DNA from: Bimastos eiseni | Lineage: Eukaryota; Annelida; Clitellata; Crassiclitellata; Lumbricidae | DNA length: 64,000 bases | Assembly: GCA_959347315.1 (NCBI GenBank) | Contig: OY365812.1 | Span: 996,727-1,060,726, forward strand | Direction: 5' to 3' | Shown: positions 12,401 to 26,085 of the stretch, one piece after another | Position numbering within the stretch: the stretch's first letter is position 1 | Layout of the letters: every line of letters begins with the position of its first letter | The notes under the pieces: model-generated | Database searches by the model: none | What the model was told of the DNA's origin: nothing | The model's input: the letters and a program-made list of their open reading frames with translations, nothing else | Made by a program: the position numbers and the translations under genes

Positions 12401-15400
12401 CTTGACTAAGCAAAGAGAGATGCGGGGGAGAAGGGACCTTGACTAAGCAAAGAGAGATGCGGGGGAGAAGGGACCTTGACTAAGCAAAGAGAGATGCGGG
12501 GGAGAAGGGACCTTGACTAGGCAAAGAGAGATGCGAGGGAGAAGGGACATTGACTAGGAAAAGAGAGATGCGGGGGAGAAGGGACCTTGACTAGGCAGAG
12601 AGAGATGAGGAGGAGAAGGGACCTTGACTTGGCAAAGAGAGATGCGGGGGAGAAGAGACCTTGACTAAGAAAAGAGAGATGCGGGGGAGAAGGGACCTTG
12701 ACTAGGAAAAGAGAGATGCGGGGGAGAAGGGACCTTGACTAAGCAAAGAGAGATGCGGGGGAGAAGGGACCTTGACTAGGAAAAGAGAGATGCGGGGGAG
12801 AAGGGACCTTGACTAGGAAAAGAGGGATGCGGGGGAGAAGGGACCTTGACTAAGCAAAGAGAGATGCGGGGGAGAAGGGACCTTGACTAAGCAAAGAGAG
12901 ATGCGGGGGAGAAGGGACCTTGACTAAGCAAAGAGAGATGCGGGGGAGAAGGGACCTTGACTAAGCAAAGAGAATTGCGGGGGAGAAGGGACCTTGACTA
13001 GGAAAAGAGGGATGCGGGGGAGAAGGGACCTTGACTAGGCAAAGAGAGATGCGGGGGAGAAGGGACCTTGACTAGGAAAAGAGAGATGCGGGATAGAAGG
13101 GACCTTGACTAGGAAAAGAGAGATGCGGGGGAGAAGGGACCTTGACTAGGCAAAGAGAGATGCGGGGGAGAAGGGACCTTGACTAGGCAAAGAGAGATGC
13201 GGGGAAGAAGGGACCTTGACTAAGCAAAGAGAGATGCGGGGGAGAAGGGACCTTGACTAAGCAAAGAGAGATGCGGGGGAGAAGGGACCTTGACTAAGCA
13301 AAGAGAGATGCGGGGGAGAAGGGACCTTGACTAAGCAAAGAGAGATGCGGGGGAGAAGGGACCTTGACTAGGCAATAAGAGATGCGGGGGAGAAGGGACA
13401 TTGACTAGGAAAAGAGAGATGCGGGGGAGAAGGGACCTTGACTAGGAAAAGAGAGATGCGGGGGAGAAGGGACATTGACTAAGCAAAGAGAGATGCGGGG
13501 GAGAAGGGACCTTGACTAAGCAAAGAGAGATGCGGGGGAGAAGGGACCTTGACTAGGAAAAGAGAGATGCGGGGGAGAAGGGACCTTGACTAAGCAAAGA
13601 GAGATGCGGGGGAGAAGAGACCTTGACTAGGAAAAGAGAGATGCGGGGGAGAAGGGACCTTGACTAAGCAAAGAGAGATGCGGGGGAGAAGGGACCTTGA
13701 CTAAGCAAAGAGAGATGCGGGGGAGAAGGGACCTTGACTAAGCAAAGAGAGATGCGGGGGAGAAGGGACCTTGACTAGGCAAAGAGAGATGCGGGGGAGA
13801 AGGGACCTTGACTAAGCAAAGAGAGATGCGGGGGAGAAGGGACCTTGACTAGGAAAAGAGAGATGCGGAGGAGAAGGGACCTTGACTAGGAAAAGAGAGA
13901 TGCGGGGGAGAAGGGACCTTGACTAGGAAAAGAGAGATGCGGGGGAGAAGGGACATTGACTAAGCAATGAGAGATGCGGGGGAGAAGGGACCTTGACTAG
14001 GCAAAGAGAGATGCGGGGGAGAAGGGACCTTGACTAAGCAAAGAGAGATGCGGGGGAGAAGGGACCTTGACTAGGCAAAGAGAGATGCGGGGGAGAAGGG
14101 ACCTTGACTAGGCAAAGAGAGATGCGGGGGAGAAGGGACCTTGACTAGGCAAAGAGAGATGCGGGGGAGAAGGGTCCTTGACTAAGCAAAGAAAGATGCC
14201 GGGGAGAAGGGACCTTGACTAGGAAAAGAGAGATGCGGGGGAGAAGGGACCTTGACTAGGCAAAGAGAGATGCGGGGGAGAAGGGACCTTGACTAGGCAA
14301 AGAGAGATGCGGGGGAGAAGGGACCTTGACTAGGCAAAGAGAGATGCGGGGGAGAAGGGACCTTGACTAAGCAAAGAGAGATGCGGGGGAGAAGGGACCT
14401 AGACTAAGCAAAGAGAGATGCGAAGGAGAAGGGACCTTGACTAAGCAAAGAGAGATGCGGGGGAGAAGGGACCTTGACTAGGCAAAGAGAGATGCGGGGG
14501 AGAAGGGACCTTGACTAGGAAAAGAGAGATGCGGGGGAGAAGGGACCTTGACTAGGAAAAGAGAGATGCGGGGGAGAAGGGACCTTGACTAGGAAAAGAG
14601 AGATGCGGGGGAGAAGGGACATTGACTAAGCAAAGAGAGATGCGGGGGAGAAGGGACCTTGACTAAGCAAAGAGAGATGCGGGGGAGAAGGGACCTTGAC
14701 TAGGAAAAGAGAGATGCGGGGGAGAAGGGACCTTGACTAAGCAAAGAGAGATGCGGGGGAGAAGGGACCTTGACTTGGCAAAGAGAGATGCGGGGGAGAA
14801 GGGACCTTGACTAGGAAAAGAGAGATGCGGGGGAGAAGGGACCTTGACTAAGCAAAGAGAGATGCGGGGGAGAAGGGACCTTGACTAGGAAAAGAGAGAT
14901 GCGGGGGAGAAGGGACCTTGACTAGGCAAAGAGAGATGCGGGGGAGAAGGGACCTTGACTAGGCAAAGAGAGATGCGGGGGAGAAGGGACCTTGACTAGG
15001 CAAAGAGAGATGCGGGGGAGAAGGGACCTTGACTAAGCAAAGAGAGATGCGGGGGAGAAGGGACCTAGACTAAGCAAAGAGAGATGCGGGGGAGAAGGGA
15101 CCTTGACTAAGCAAAGAGAGATGCGGGGGAGAAGGGACCTTGACTAGGCAAAGAGAGATGCGGGGGAGAAGGGACATTGACTAGGAAAAGAGAGATGCGG
15201 GGGAGAAGGGACCTTGACTAGGAAAAGAGAGATGCGGGGGAGAAGGGACCTTGACTAGGAAAAGAGAGATGCGGGGGAGAAGGGACATTGACTAGGAAAA
15301 GAGAGATGCGGGGGAGAAGGGACCTTGACTAAGCAAAGAGAGATGCGGGGGAGAAGGGACCTTGACTAAGCAAAGAGAGATGCGGGGGAGAAGGGACCTT

Positions 15401-18400
15401 GACTAAGCAAAGAGAGATGCGGGGGAGAAGGGACCTTGACTAAGCAAAGAGAGATGCGGGGGAGAAGGGACCTTGACTAGGCAAAGAGAGATGCGGGGGA
15501 GAAGGGACATTGACTAGGAAAAGAGAGATGCGGGGGAGAAGGGACCTTGACTAGTAAAAGAGAGATGCGGGGGAGAAGGGACATTGACTAAGCAAAGAGA
15601 GATGCGGGGGAGAAGGGACCTTGACTAAGCAAAGAGAGATGCGGGGGAGAAGGGACCTTGACTAGGAAAAGAGAGATGCGAGGGAGAAGGGACCTTGACT
15701 AAGCAAAGAGAGATGCGGGGGAGAAGGGACCTTGACTAGGAAATGAGAGATGCGGGGGAGAAGGGACCTTGACAAAGCAAAGAGAGATGCGGGGGAGAAG
15801 GGACCTTGACTAAGCAAAGAGAGATGCGGGGGAGAAGGGACCTTGACTAAGCAAAGAGAGATGCGGATGAGAAGGGACCTTGACTAGGCAAAGAGAGATG
15901 CGGGGGAGAAGGGACCTTGACTAAGCAAAGAGAGATGCGGGGGAGAAGGGACCTTGACTAGGCAAAGAGAGATGCGGAGGAGAAGGGACCTTGACTAGGA
16001 AAAGAGAGATGCGGAGGAGAAGGGACCTTGACTAGGAAAAGAGAGATGCGGGGGAGAAGGGACCTTGACTAAGCAAAGAGAGATGCGGTAGAGAAGGGAC
16101 CTTGACTAGGAAAAGAGAGATGCGGGGGAGAAGGGACCTTGACTAAGCAAAGAGAGATGCGGGGGAGAAGGGACCTTGACTAGGCAAAGAGAGATGCGGG
16201 GGAGAAGGGACCTTGACTAAGCAAAGAGAGATGCGGGGGAGAAGGGACCTTGACTAGGCAAAGAGAGATGCGGGGGAGAAGGGACCTTGACTAGGCAAAG
16301 AGAGATGCGGGGGAGAAGGGACCTTGACTAGGCAAAGAGAGATGCGGGGGAGAAGGGACCTTGACTAAGCAAAGAAAGATGCCGGGGAGAAGGGACCTTG
16401 ACTAGGAAAAGAGGGATGCGGAGGAGAAGGGACCTTGACTAAGCAAAGAGAGATGCGGGGGAGAAGGGACCATGACTAGGCAAAGAGAGATGCGGGGGAG
16501 AAGGGACCTTGACTAAGCAAAGAGAGATGCGGGGGAGAAGGGACCTTGACTAAGCAAAGAGAGATGCGGGGGAGAAGGGACCTAGACTAAGCAAAGAGAG
16601 ATGCGAAGGAGAAGGGACCTTGACTAAGCAAAGAGAGATGCGGGGGAGAAGGGACCTTGACTAGGCAAAGAGAGATGCGGGGGAGAAGGGACCTTGACTA
16701 GGAAAAGAGAGATGCGGGGGAGAAGGGACCTTGACTAGGAAAAGAGAGATGCGGGGGAGAAGGGACCTTGACTAGGAAAAGAGAGATGCGGGGGAGAAGG
16801 GACATTGACTAAGCAAAGAGAGATGCGGGGGAGAAGGGACCTTGACTAAGCAAAGAGAGATGCGGGGGAGAAGGGACCTTGACTAGGAAAAGAGAGATGC
16901 GGGGGAGAAGGGACCTTGACTAAGCAAAGAGAGATGCGGGGGAGAAGGGACCTTGACTTGGCAAAGAGAGATGCGGGGGAGAAGGGACCTTGACTAGGAA
17001 AAGAGCGATGCGGGGGAGAAGGGACATTGACTAGGAAAAGAGAGATGCGGGGGAGAAGGGTCCTTGACTAGGAAAAGAGAGATGCGGGGGAGAAGGGACC
17101 TTGACTAGGCAAAGAGAGATGCGGGGGAGAAGGGACCTTGACTAGGCAAAGAGAGATGCGGGGGAGAAGGGACCTTGACTAAGCAAAGAGAGATGCGGGG
17201 GAGAAGGGACCTTGACTAAGCAAAGAGAGATGCGGGGGAGAAGGGACCTAGACTAAGCAAAGAGAGATGCGGGGGAGAAGGGACCTTCACTAAGCAAAGA
17301 GAGATGCGGGGGAGAAGGGACCTTGACTAGGCAAAGAGAGATGCGGGGGAGAAGGGACATTGACTAGGAAAAGAGAGATGCGGGGGAGAAGGGACCTTGA
17401 CTAGGAAAAGAGAGATGCGGGGGAGAAGGGACCTTGACTAGGAAAAGAGAGATGCGGGGGAGAAGGGACATTGACTAAGCAAAGAGAGATGCGGGGGAGA
17501 AGGGACCTTGACTAAGCAAAGAGAGATGCGGGGGAGAAGGGACCTTGACTAGGAAAAGAGAGATGTGGGGGAGAAGGGACCTTGACTAAGCAAAGAGAGA
17601 TGCGGGGGAGAAGGGACCTTGACTTGGCAAAGAGAGATGCGGGGGAGAAGGGACCTCGACTAGGAAAAGAGAGATGCGGGGGAGAAGGGACATTGACTAG
17701 GAAAAGAGAGATGCGGGGGAGAAGGGACCTTGACTAAGCAAAGAGAGATGCGGGGGAGAAGGGACCTTGACTTGGCAAAGAGAGATGCGGGGGAGAAGGG
17801 ACCTTGACTAAGCAAAGAGAGATGCGGGGGACAAGGAACCTTGACTAGGAAAAGAGAGATGCGGGGGAGAAGGGACCTTGACTAGGAAAAGAGAGATGCG
17901 GGGGAGAAGGGACCTTGACTAGGAAAAGAGAGATGCGGGGGAGAAGGGACCTTGACTAGGAAAAGAGAGATGCGGGGGAGAAGGGACCTTGACTAGGAAA
18001 AGAGAGATGCGGGGGAGAAGGGACCTTGACTAGGAAAAGAGAGATGCGGGGGAGAAGGGACCTTGACTAAGCAAAGAGAGATGCGGGGGAGAAGGGACCT
18101 TGACTAGGAAAAGAGAGATGCGGGGGAGAAGGGACCTTGACTAGGAAAAGAGAGATGCGGGGGAGAAGGGACCTTGACTAGGCAAAGAGAGATGCGGAGG
18201 AGAAGGGACCTTGACTTGGCAAAGAGAGATGCGGGGGAGAAGAGACCTTGACTAAGAAAAGAGAGATGCGGGGGAGAAGGGAGCTTGACTAGGAAAAGAG
18301 AGATGCGGGGGAGAAAAGACCTTGACTAAGCAAAGAGAGATGCGGGGGAGAAGGGACCTTGACTAGGAAAAGAGAGATGCGGGGGAGAAGGGACCTTGAC

Positions 18401-21400
18401 TAGGAAAAGAGAGATGCGGGGGAGAAGGGACCTTGACTAGGAAAAGAGAGATGCGGGGGAGAAGAGACCTTGACTAGGAAAAGAGAGATGCGGGGGAGAA
18501 GGGACCTTGACTAGGAAAAGAGAGATGCGGGGGAGAAGGGACCTTGACTTGGCAAAGAGAGATGCGGGGGAGAAGAGACCTTGACTAAGAAAAGAGAGAT
18601 GCGAGGGAGAAGGGACCTTGACTAGGAAAAGAGAGATGCGGGGGAGAAGGGACCTTGACTAAGCAAAGAGAGATGCGGGGGAGAAGGGACCTTGACTAGG
18701 AAAAGAGAGATGCGGGGGAGAAGGGACCTTGACTAGGAAAAGAGGGATGCGGGGGAGAAGGGACCTTGACTAAGCAAAGAGAGATGCGGGGGAGAAGGGA
18801 CCTTGACTAAGCAAAGAGAGATGCGGGGGAGAAGGGACCTTGACTAAGCAAAGAGAGATGCGGGGGAGAAGGGACCTTGACTAAGCAAAGAGAATTGCGG
18901 GGGAGAAGGGACCTTGACTAGGAAAAGAGGGATGCGGGGGAGAAGGGACCTTGACTAGGCAAAGAGAGATGCGGGGGAGAAGGGACCTTGACTAGGAAAA
19001 GAGAGATGCGGGATAGAAGGGACCTTGACTAGGAAAAGAGAGATGCGGGGGAGAAGGGACCTTGACTAGGCAAAGAGAGATGCGGGGGAGAAGGGACCTT
19101 GACTAGGCAAAGAGAGATGCGGGGAAGAAGGGACCTTGACTAAGCAAAGAGAGATGCGGGGGAGAAGGGGCCTTGACTAAGCAAAGAGAGATGCGGGGGA
19201 GAAGGGACCTTGACTAAGCAAAGAGAGATGCGGGGGAGAAGGGACCTTGACTAAGCAAAGAGAGATGCGGGGGAGAAGGGACCTTGACTAGGCAAAGAGA
19301 GATGCGGGGGAGAAGGGACATTGACTAGGAAAAGAGAGATGCGGGGGAGAAGGGACCTTGACTAGGAAAAGAGAGATGCGGGGGAGAAGGGACATTGACT
19401 AAGCAAAGAGAGATGCGGGGGAGAAGGGACCTTGACTAAGCAAAGAGAGATGCGGGGGAGAAGGGACCTTGACTAGGAAAAGAGAGATGCGGGGGAGAAG
19501 GGACCTTGACTAAGCAAAGAGAGATGCGGGGGAGAAGAGACCTTGACTAGGAAAAGAGAGATGCGGGGGAGAAGGGACCTTGACTAAGCAAAGAGAGATG
19601 CGGGGGAGAAGGGACCTTGACTAAGCAAAGAGAGATGCGGGGGAGAAGGGACCTTGACTAAGCAAAGAGAGATGCGGGGGAGAAGGGACCTTGACTAGGC
19701 AAAGAGAGATGCGGGGGAGAAGGGACCTTGACTAAGCAAAGAGAGATGCGGGGGAGAAGGGACCTTGACTAGGCAAAGAGAGATGCGGAGGAGAAGGGAC
19801 CTTGACTAGGAAAAGAGAGATGCGGGGGAGAAAGGACCTTGACTAGGAAAAGAGAGATGCGGGGGAGAAGGGACATTGACTAAGCAAAGAGAGATGCGGT
19901 AGAGAAGGGACCTTGACTAGGAAAAGAGAGATGCGGGGGAGAAGGGACCTTGACTAAGCAAAGAGAGATGCGGGGGAGAAGGGACCTTGACTAGGCAAAG
20001 AGAGATGCGGGGGAGAAGGGACCTTGACTAAGCAAAGAGAGATGCGGGGGAGAAGGGACCTTGACTAGGCAAAGAGAGATGCGGGGGAGAAGGGACCTTG
20101 ACTAGGCAAAGAGAGATGCGGGGGAGAAGGGACCTTGACTAGGCAAAGAGAGATGCGGGGGAGAAGGGTCCTTGACTAAGCAAAGAAAGATGCCGGGGAG
20201 AAGGGACCTTGACTAGGAAAAGAGAGATGCGGGGGAGAAGGGACCTTGACTAGGCAAAGAGAGATGCGGGGGAGAAGGGACCTTGACTAGGCAAAGAGAG
20301 ATGCGGGGGAGAAGGGACCTTGACTAAGCAAAGAGAGATGCGGGGGAGAAGGGACCTTGACTAAGCAAAGAGAGATGCGGGGGAGAAGGGACCTAGACTA
20401 AGCAAAGAGAGATGCGGGGGAGAAGGGACCTTGACTAAGCAAAGAGAGATGCGGGGGAGAAGGGACCTTGACTAGGCAAAGAGAGATGCGGGGGAGAAGG
20501 GACCTTGACTAGGAAAAGAGAGATGCGGGGGAGAAGGGACCTTGACTAGGAAAAGAGAGATGCGGGGGAGAAGGGACCTTGACTAGGAAAAGAGAGATGC
20601 GGGGGAGAAGGGACATTGACTAAGCAAAGAGAGATGCGGGGGAGAAGGGACCTTGACTAAGCAAAGAGAGATGCGGGGGAGAAGGGACCTTGACTAGGAA
20701 AAGAGAGATGCGGGGGAGAAGGGACCTTGACTAAGCAAAGAGAGATGCGGGGGAGAAGGGACCTTGACTTGGCAAAGAGAGATGCGGGGGAGAAGGGACC
20801 TTGACTAGGAAAAGAGAGATGCGGGGGAGAAGGGACCTTGACTAAGCAAAGAGAGATGCGGGGGAGAAGGGACCTTGACTAGGAAAAGAGAGATGCGGGG
20901 GAGAAGGGACCTTGACTAGGCAAAGAGAGATGCGGGGGAGAAGGGACCTTGACTAGGCAAAGAGAGATGCGGGGGAGAAGGGACCTTGACTAAGCAAAGA
21001 GAGATGCGGGGGAGAAGGGACCTTGACTAAGCAAAGAGAGATGCGGGGGAGAAGGGACCTAGACTAAGCAAAGAGAGATGCGGGGGAGAAGGGACCTTGA
21101 CTAAGCAAAGAGAGATGCGGGGGAGAAGGGACCTTGACTAAGCAAAGAGAGATGCGGGGGAGAAGGGACATTGACTAGGAAAAGAGAGATGCGGGGGAGA
21201 AGGGACCTTGACTAGGAAAAGAGAGATGCGGGGGAGAAGGGACCTTGACTAGGAAAAGAGAGATGCGGGGGAGAAGGGACATTGACTAGGAAAAGAGAGA
21301 TGCGGGGGAGAAGGGACCTTGACTAAGCAAAGAGAGATGCGGGGGAGAAGGGACCTTGACTTGGCAAAGAGAGATGCGGGGGAGAAGGGACCTTGACTAA

Positions 21401-24400
21401 GCAAAGAGAGATGCGGGGGAGAAGGAACCTTGACTAGGAAAAGAGAGATGCGGGGGAGAAGGGACCTTGACTAGGAAAAGAGAGATGCGGGGGAGAAGGG
21501 ACCTTGACTAGGAAAAGAGAGATGCGGGGGAGAAGGGACCTTGACTAGGAAAAGAGAGATGCGGGGGAGAAGGGACCTTGACTAGGAAAAGAGAGATGCG
21601 GGGGAGAAGGGACCTTGACTAGGAAAAGAGAGATGCGGGGGAGAAGGGACCTTGACTAAGCAAAGAGAGATGCGGGGGAGAAGGGACCTTGACTAGGAAA
21701 AGAGAGATGCGGGGGAGAAGGGACCTTGACTAGGAAAAGAGAGATGCGGGGGAGAAGGGACCTTGACTAGGCAAAGAGAGATGCGGAGGAGAAGGGACCT
21801 TGACTTGGCAAAGAGAGATGCGGGGGAGAAGGGACCTTGACTAAGAAAAGAGAGATGCGGGGGAGAAGGGACCTTGACTAGGCAAAGAGAGATGCGGGGG
21901 AGAAGGGACCTTGACTAAGCAAAGAGAGATGCGGGGGAGAAGGGACCTTGACTAGGAAAAGAGAGATGCGGGGGAGAAGGGACCTTGACTAGGAAAAGAG
22001 GGATGCGGGGGAGAAGGGACCTTGACTAAGCAGAGAGAGATGCGGGGGAGAAGGGACCTTGACTAAGCAAAGAGAGATGCGGGGGAGAAGGGACATTGAC
22101 TAAGCAAAGAGAGATGCGGGGGAGAAGGGACCTTGACTAAGCAAAGAGAATTGCGGGGGAGAAGGGACCTTGACTAGGAAAAGAGGGATGCGGGGGAGAA
22201 GGGACCTTGACTAGGCAAAGAGAGATGCGGGGGAGAAGGGACCTTGACTAGGAAAAGAGAGATGCGGGATAGAAGGGACCTTGACTAGGAAAAGAGAGAT
22301 GCGGGGGAGAAGGGACCTTGACTAGGCAAAGAGAGATGCGGGGGAGAAGGGACCTTGACTAGGAAAAGAGGGATGCGGGGGAGAAGGGACCTTGACTAGG
22401 CAAAGAGAGATGCGGGGGAGAAGGGACCTTGACTAGGAAAAGAGAGATGCTGGGGAGAAGGGACCTTGACTAAGCAAAGAGAGATGCGGGGGAGAAGGGA
22501 CCTTGACTAAGCAAAGAGAATTGCGGGGGAGAAGGGACCTTGACTAGGAAAAGAGAGATGCGGGGGAGAAGGGACCTTGACTAAGCAAAGAGAGATGCGG
22601 GGGAGAAAGGATCTTGACTAAGCAAAGAGAGATGCGGGCGAGAAGGGACCTTGACTAAGCAAAGAGAGATGCGGAGGAGAAGGGACCTTGACTAGGAAAA
22701 GAGGGATGCGGGGGAGAAGGGACCTTGACTAGGCAAAGAGAGATGCGGGGGAGAAGGGACCTTGACTAGGAAAAGAGGGATGCGGGGGAGAAGGGACCTT
22801 GACTAGGAAAAGAGAGATGCGGGGGAGAAGGGACCTTGACTAGGAAAAGAGAGATGCGGGGGAGAAGGGACCTTGACTAAGCAAAGAGAGATGCGGGGGA
22901 GAAGGGACCTTGACTAAGCAAAGAGAATTGCGGGGGAGAAGGGACCTTGACTAGGAAAAGAGAGATGCGGGGGAGAAGGGACCTTGACTAAGCAAAGAGA
23001 GATGCGGGGGAGAAGGGACCTTGACTAAGCAAAGAGAATTGCGGGGGAGAAGGGACCTTGACTAGGAAAAGAGAGATGCGGGGGAGAAGGGACCTTGACT
23101 AAGCAAAGAGAGATGCGGGGGAGAAGGGACCTTGACTAGGAAAAGAGGGATGCGGGGGAGAAGGGACCTTGACTAGGAAAAGAGAGATGCGGGGGAGAAG
23201 GGACCTTGACTAGGCAAAGAGAGATGCGGGGGAGAAGGGACCTTGACTAGGCAAAGAGAGATGCGGGGGAGAAGGGACCTTGACTATGAAAAGAGGGATG
23301 CGGGGGAGAAGGGACCTTGACTAAGCAAAGAGAGATGCGGGGGAGAAGGGACCTTGACTAGGCAAAGAGAGATGCGGGGTAGAAGGGACCTTGACTAGGA
23401 AAAGAGTGATGCGGGGGAGAAGGGACCTTGACTAAGCAAAGAGAGATGCGGGGGAGAAGGGACCTTGACTAGGAAAAGAGAGATGCAGGGGAGAAGGGAC
23501 CTTGACTAGGAAAAGAGAGATGCGGGGGAGAAGGGACCTTGACTAAGCAAAGAGAGATGCGGGGGAGAAGGGACCTTGACTAGGAAAAGAGAGATGCGGG
23601 GGAGAAGGGACCTTGACTAAGCAAAGAGAGATGCGGGGGAGAAGGGACCTTGACTAAGCAAAGAGAGATGCGCGGGAGAAGGGACCTTGACTAGGAAAAG
23701 AGAGATGCGGGGGAGAAGAGACCTTGACTAGGAAAAGAGAGATGCGGGGGAGAAGGGACCTTGACTAGGCAAAGAGAGATGCGGGGGAGAAGGGACCTTG
23801 ACTAGGAAAAGAGAGATGCGGGGGAGAAGGGACCTTGACTATGAAAAGAGGGATGCGGGGGAGAAGGGACCTTGACTAAGCAAAGAGAGATGCGGGGGAG
23901 AAGGGACCTTGACTAGGCAAAGAGAGATGCGGGGTAGAAGGGACCTTGACTAGGAAAAGAGTGATGCGGGGGAGAAGGGACCTTGACTAAGCAAAGAGAG
24001 ATGCGGGGGAGAAGGGACCTTGACTAGGAAAAGAGAGATGCAGGGGAGAAGGGACCTTGACTAGGAAAAGAGAGATGCGGGGGAGAAGGGACCTTGACTA
24101 AGCAAAGAGAGATGCGGGGGAGAAGGGACCTTGACTAGGAAAAGAGAGATGCGGGGGAGAAGGGACCTTGACTAAGCAAAGAGAGATGCGGGGGAGAAGG
24201 GACCTTGACTAAGCAAAGAGAGATGCGGGGGAGAAGGGACCTTGACTAGGAAAAGAGAGATGCGGGGGAGAAGAGACCTTGACTAGGAAAAGAGAGATGC
24301 GGGGGAGAAGGGACCTTGACTAGGCAAAGAGAGATGCGGGGGAGAAGGGACCTTGACTAGGAGAAGAGAGATGCGGGGGAGAAGGGACCTTGACTAAGCA

Positions 24401-25815
24401 AAGAGAGATGCGGGGGAGAAGGGACCTTGACTAAGCAAAGAGAGATGCGGGCGAGAAGGGACCTTGACTAAGCAAAGAGAGATGCGGAGGAGAAGGGACC
24501 TTGACTAGGAAAAGAGGGATGCGGGGGAGAAGGGACCTTGACTAGGCAAAGAGAGATGCGGGGGAGAAGGGACCTTGACTAGGCAAAGAGAGATGCGGGG
24601 GAGAAGGGACCTTGACTAAGCAAAGAAAGATGCGGGAGAGAAGGGACCTTGACTAAGCAAAGAGAGATGCGGTGGAGAAGGGACCTTGACTAGGAAAAGA
24701 GAGATGCGGGGGCGAAGGGATCTTGACTAGGCAAAGAGAGATGCGGGGGAGAAGGGACCTTGACTAAGCAAAGAGAGATGCGCGGGAGAAGGGACCTTGA
24801 CTAGGCAAAGAGAGATGCGGGGGAGAAGGGACCTTGACTAGGCAAAGAGAGATGCGGAGGAGAAGGGACCTTGACTTGGCAAAGAGAGATGCGGGGGAGA
24901 AGGGACCTTGACTTGGCAAAGAGAGATGCGGGGGAGAAGGGACCTTGACTAGGCAAAGAGAGATGCGGGGGAGAAGGGACCTTGACTTGGCAAAGAGAGA
25001 TGCGGGGGAGAAGGGACCTTGACTTGGCAAAGAGAGATGCGGAGGAGAAGGGACCTTGACTAGGCAAAGAGAGATGCGGGGGAGAAGGGACCTTGACTAA
25101 GCAAAGAGAGATGCGGGGGAGAAGGGACCTTGACTAGGAAAAGAGAGATGCGGGGGAGAAGGGACCTTGACTAGGCAAAGAGAGATGCGGGGGAGAAGGG
25201 ACCTTGACTAAGCAAAGAGAGATGCGGGGGAGAAGGGACCTTGACTAGGCAAAGAGAGATCCGGGGGAGAAGGGACCTTGACTAGGCAAAGAGAGATGCG
25301 GGGGAGAAGGGACCTTGACTAAGCAAAGAGAGATGCGGGGGAGAAGGGACCTTGACTAGGCAAAGAGAGATGCGGGGGAGTAGGGACCTTGACTAAGCAA
25401 AGAGAGATGCGGGGGAGAAGGGACCTAGACTAAGCAAAGAGAGATGCGGGGGAGAAGGGACCTTGACTAAGCAAAGAGAGATGCGGGGGAGAAGGGACCT
25501 TGACTAAGCAAAGAGAGATGCGGGAGAGAAGGGACCTTGACTAGGCAAAGAGAGATGCGGGGGAGAAGGGACCTTGACTTGGCAAAGAGAGATGCGGGGG
25601 AGAAGGGACCTTGACTAGGAAAAGAGAGATGCGGGGGAGAAGGGACCTTGACTAAGCAAAGAGAGATGCGGGGGAGAAGGGACCTTGACTTGGCAAAGAG
25701 AGATGCGGGGGGAAGGGACCTTGACTAGGCAAAGAGAGATGCGGGGGAGAAGGGACATTGACTACGCAAAGAGAGCGGCGAGGACAGGGAACTTGATTAG
25801 GAAAAGACAGCGGCC
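3412..25815 (+). repeat. 22.4 kb satellite array, 37-bp monomer
   Basis: About 605 head-to-tail copies of a 37-bp unit that begins TTGACTAAGCAAAGAGAGAT and closes GCGGGGGAGAAGGGACC. Copies differ mainly at the CTAAGC position: CTAAGC, CTAGGC, CTAGGA and CTTGGC are the common forms, and GGACC versus GGACA is a second variable site. A few monomers are 36 bp (one G lost in the G-run near 6,950, 8,245 and 9,205). The right-hand end degrades into a GAGAGCGGCGAGG form from 25,765, as is usual at array edges. The plus strand is strongly purine- and G-rich. Reverse-strand open frames at 3,788-4,006 and 24,764-25,067 exist only where the stop-bearing CTAG/CTAAG variants are missing and are not genes. 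Confidence 0.98.
7861..9680 (+). repeat. Higher-order duplication of 26 monomers (961 bp)
   Basis: A block starting at 7,861 recurs at 8,822, an offset of 961 bp (26 x 37 minus one lost G). At least eight rare variants recur in the same order: GAAAGATGCCGGGG, GAGGGATGCGGAGG, GCGGAAGAGAA, GATACGGAGG, CTACGCAAAG, GATGCAGGGG, the 36-bp monomer and GGGTGAGAAG. This shows local amplification of a 26-mer inside the array. Confidence 0.9.
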
Positions 25816-26085
25816 CTAATCAATCTCACGTTCAATATGAAACAGTCTAACACCTCACAATTAATGCAGAGTGACAAGAATTTATGTCATTCTTTTTATT
25901 CTGTGAATAATGTTTTGATTGTACACAAAGTCAGAGAACTAGCAAGTGATCCCGAGGAAGCTAGTAAAAGACTCAGTAATCATGCAAAACTCGCTTCTCA
26001 CACTTACTCTGCAATTCTTATTAGAAATCTGGACACAGTTGTCATGCTGCGTTCATCTTCCTTCCGGTGGCGGAGGCGGTGGCGG

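Noticed and set aside
3788..25067. Open reading frames of 72-88 codons in the satellite (PSPPHLSLPSQG-type repeats)
   Set aside because: They appear only where monomer variants lacking the TAG/TTAG stop are consecutive. The 37-bp unit cycles through all frames and there is no start context or splice signal.
3412..25815. CRISPR array
   Set aside because: Repeats are directly adjacent with no unique spacers, and the setting is eukaryotic.
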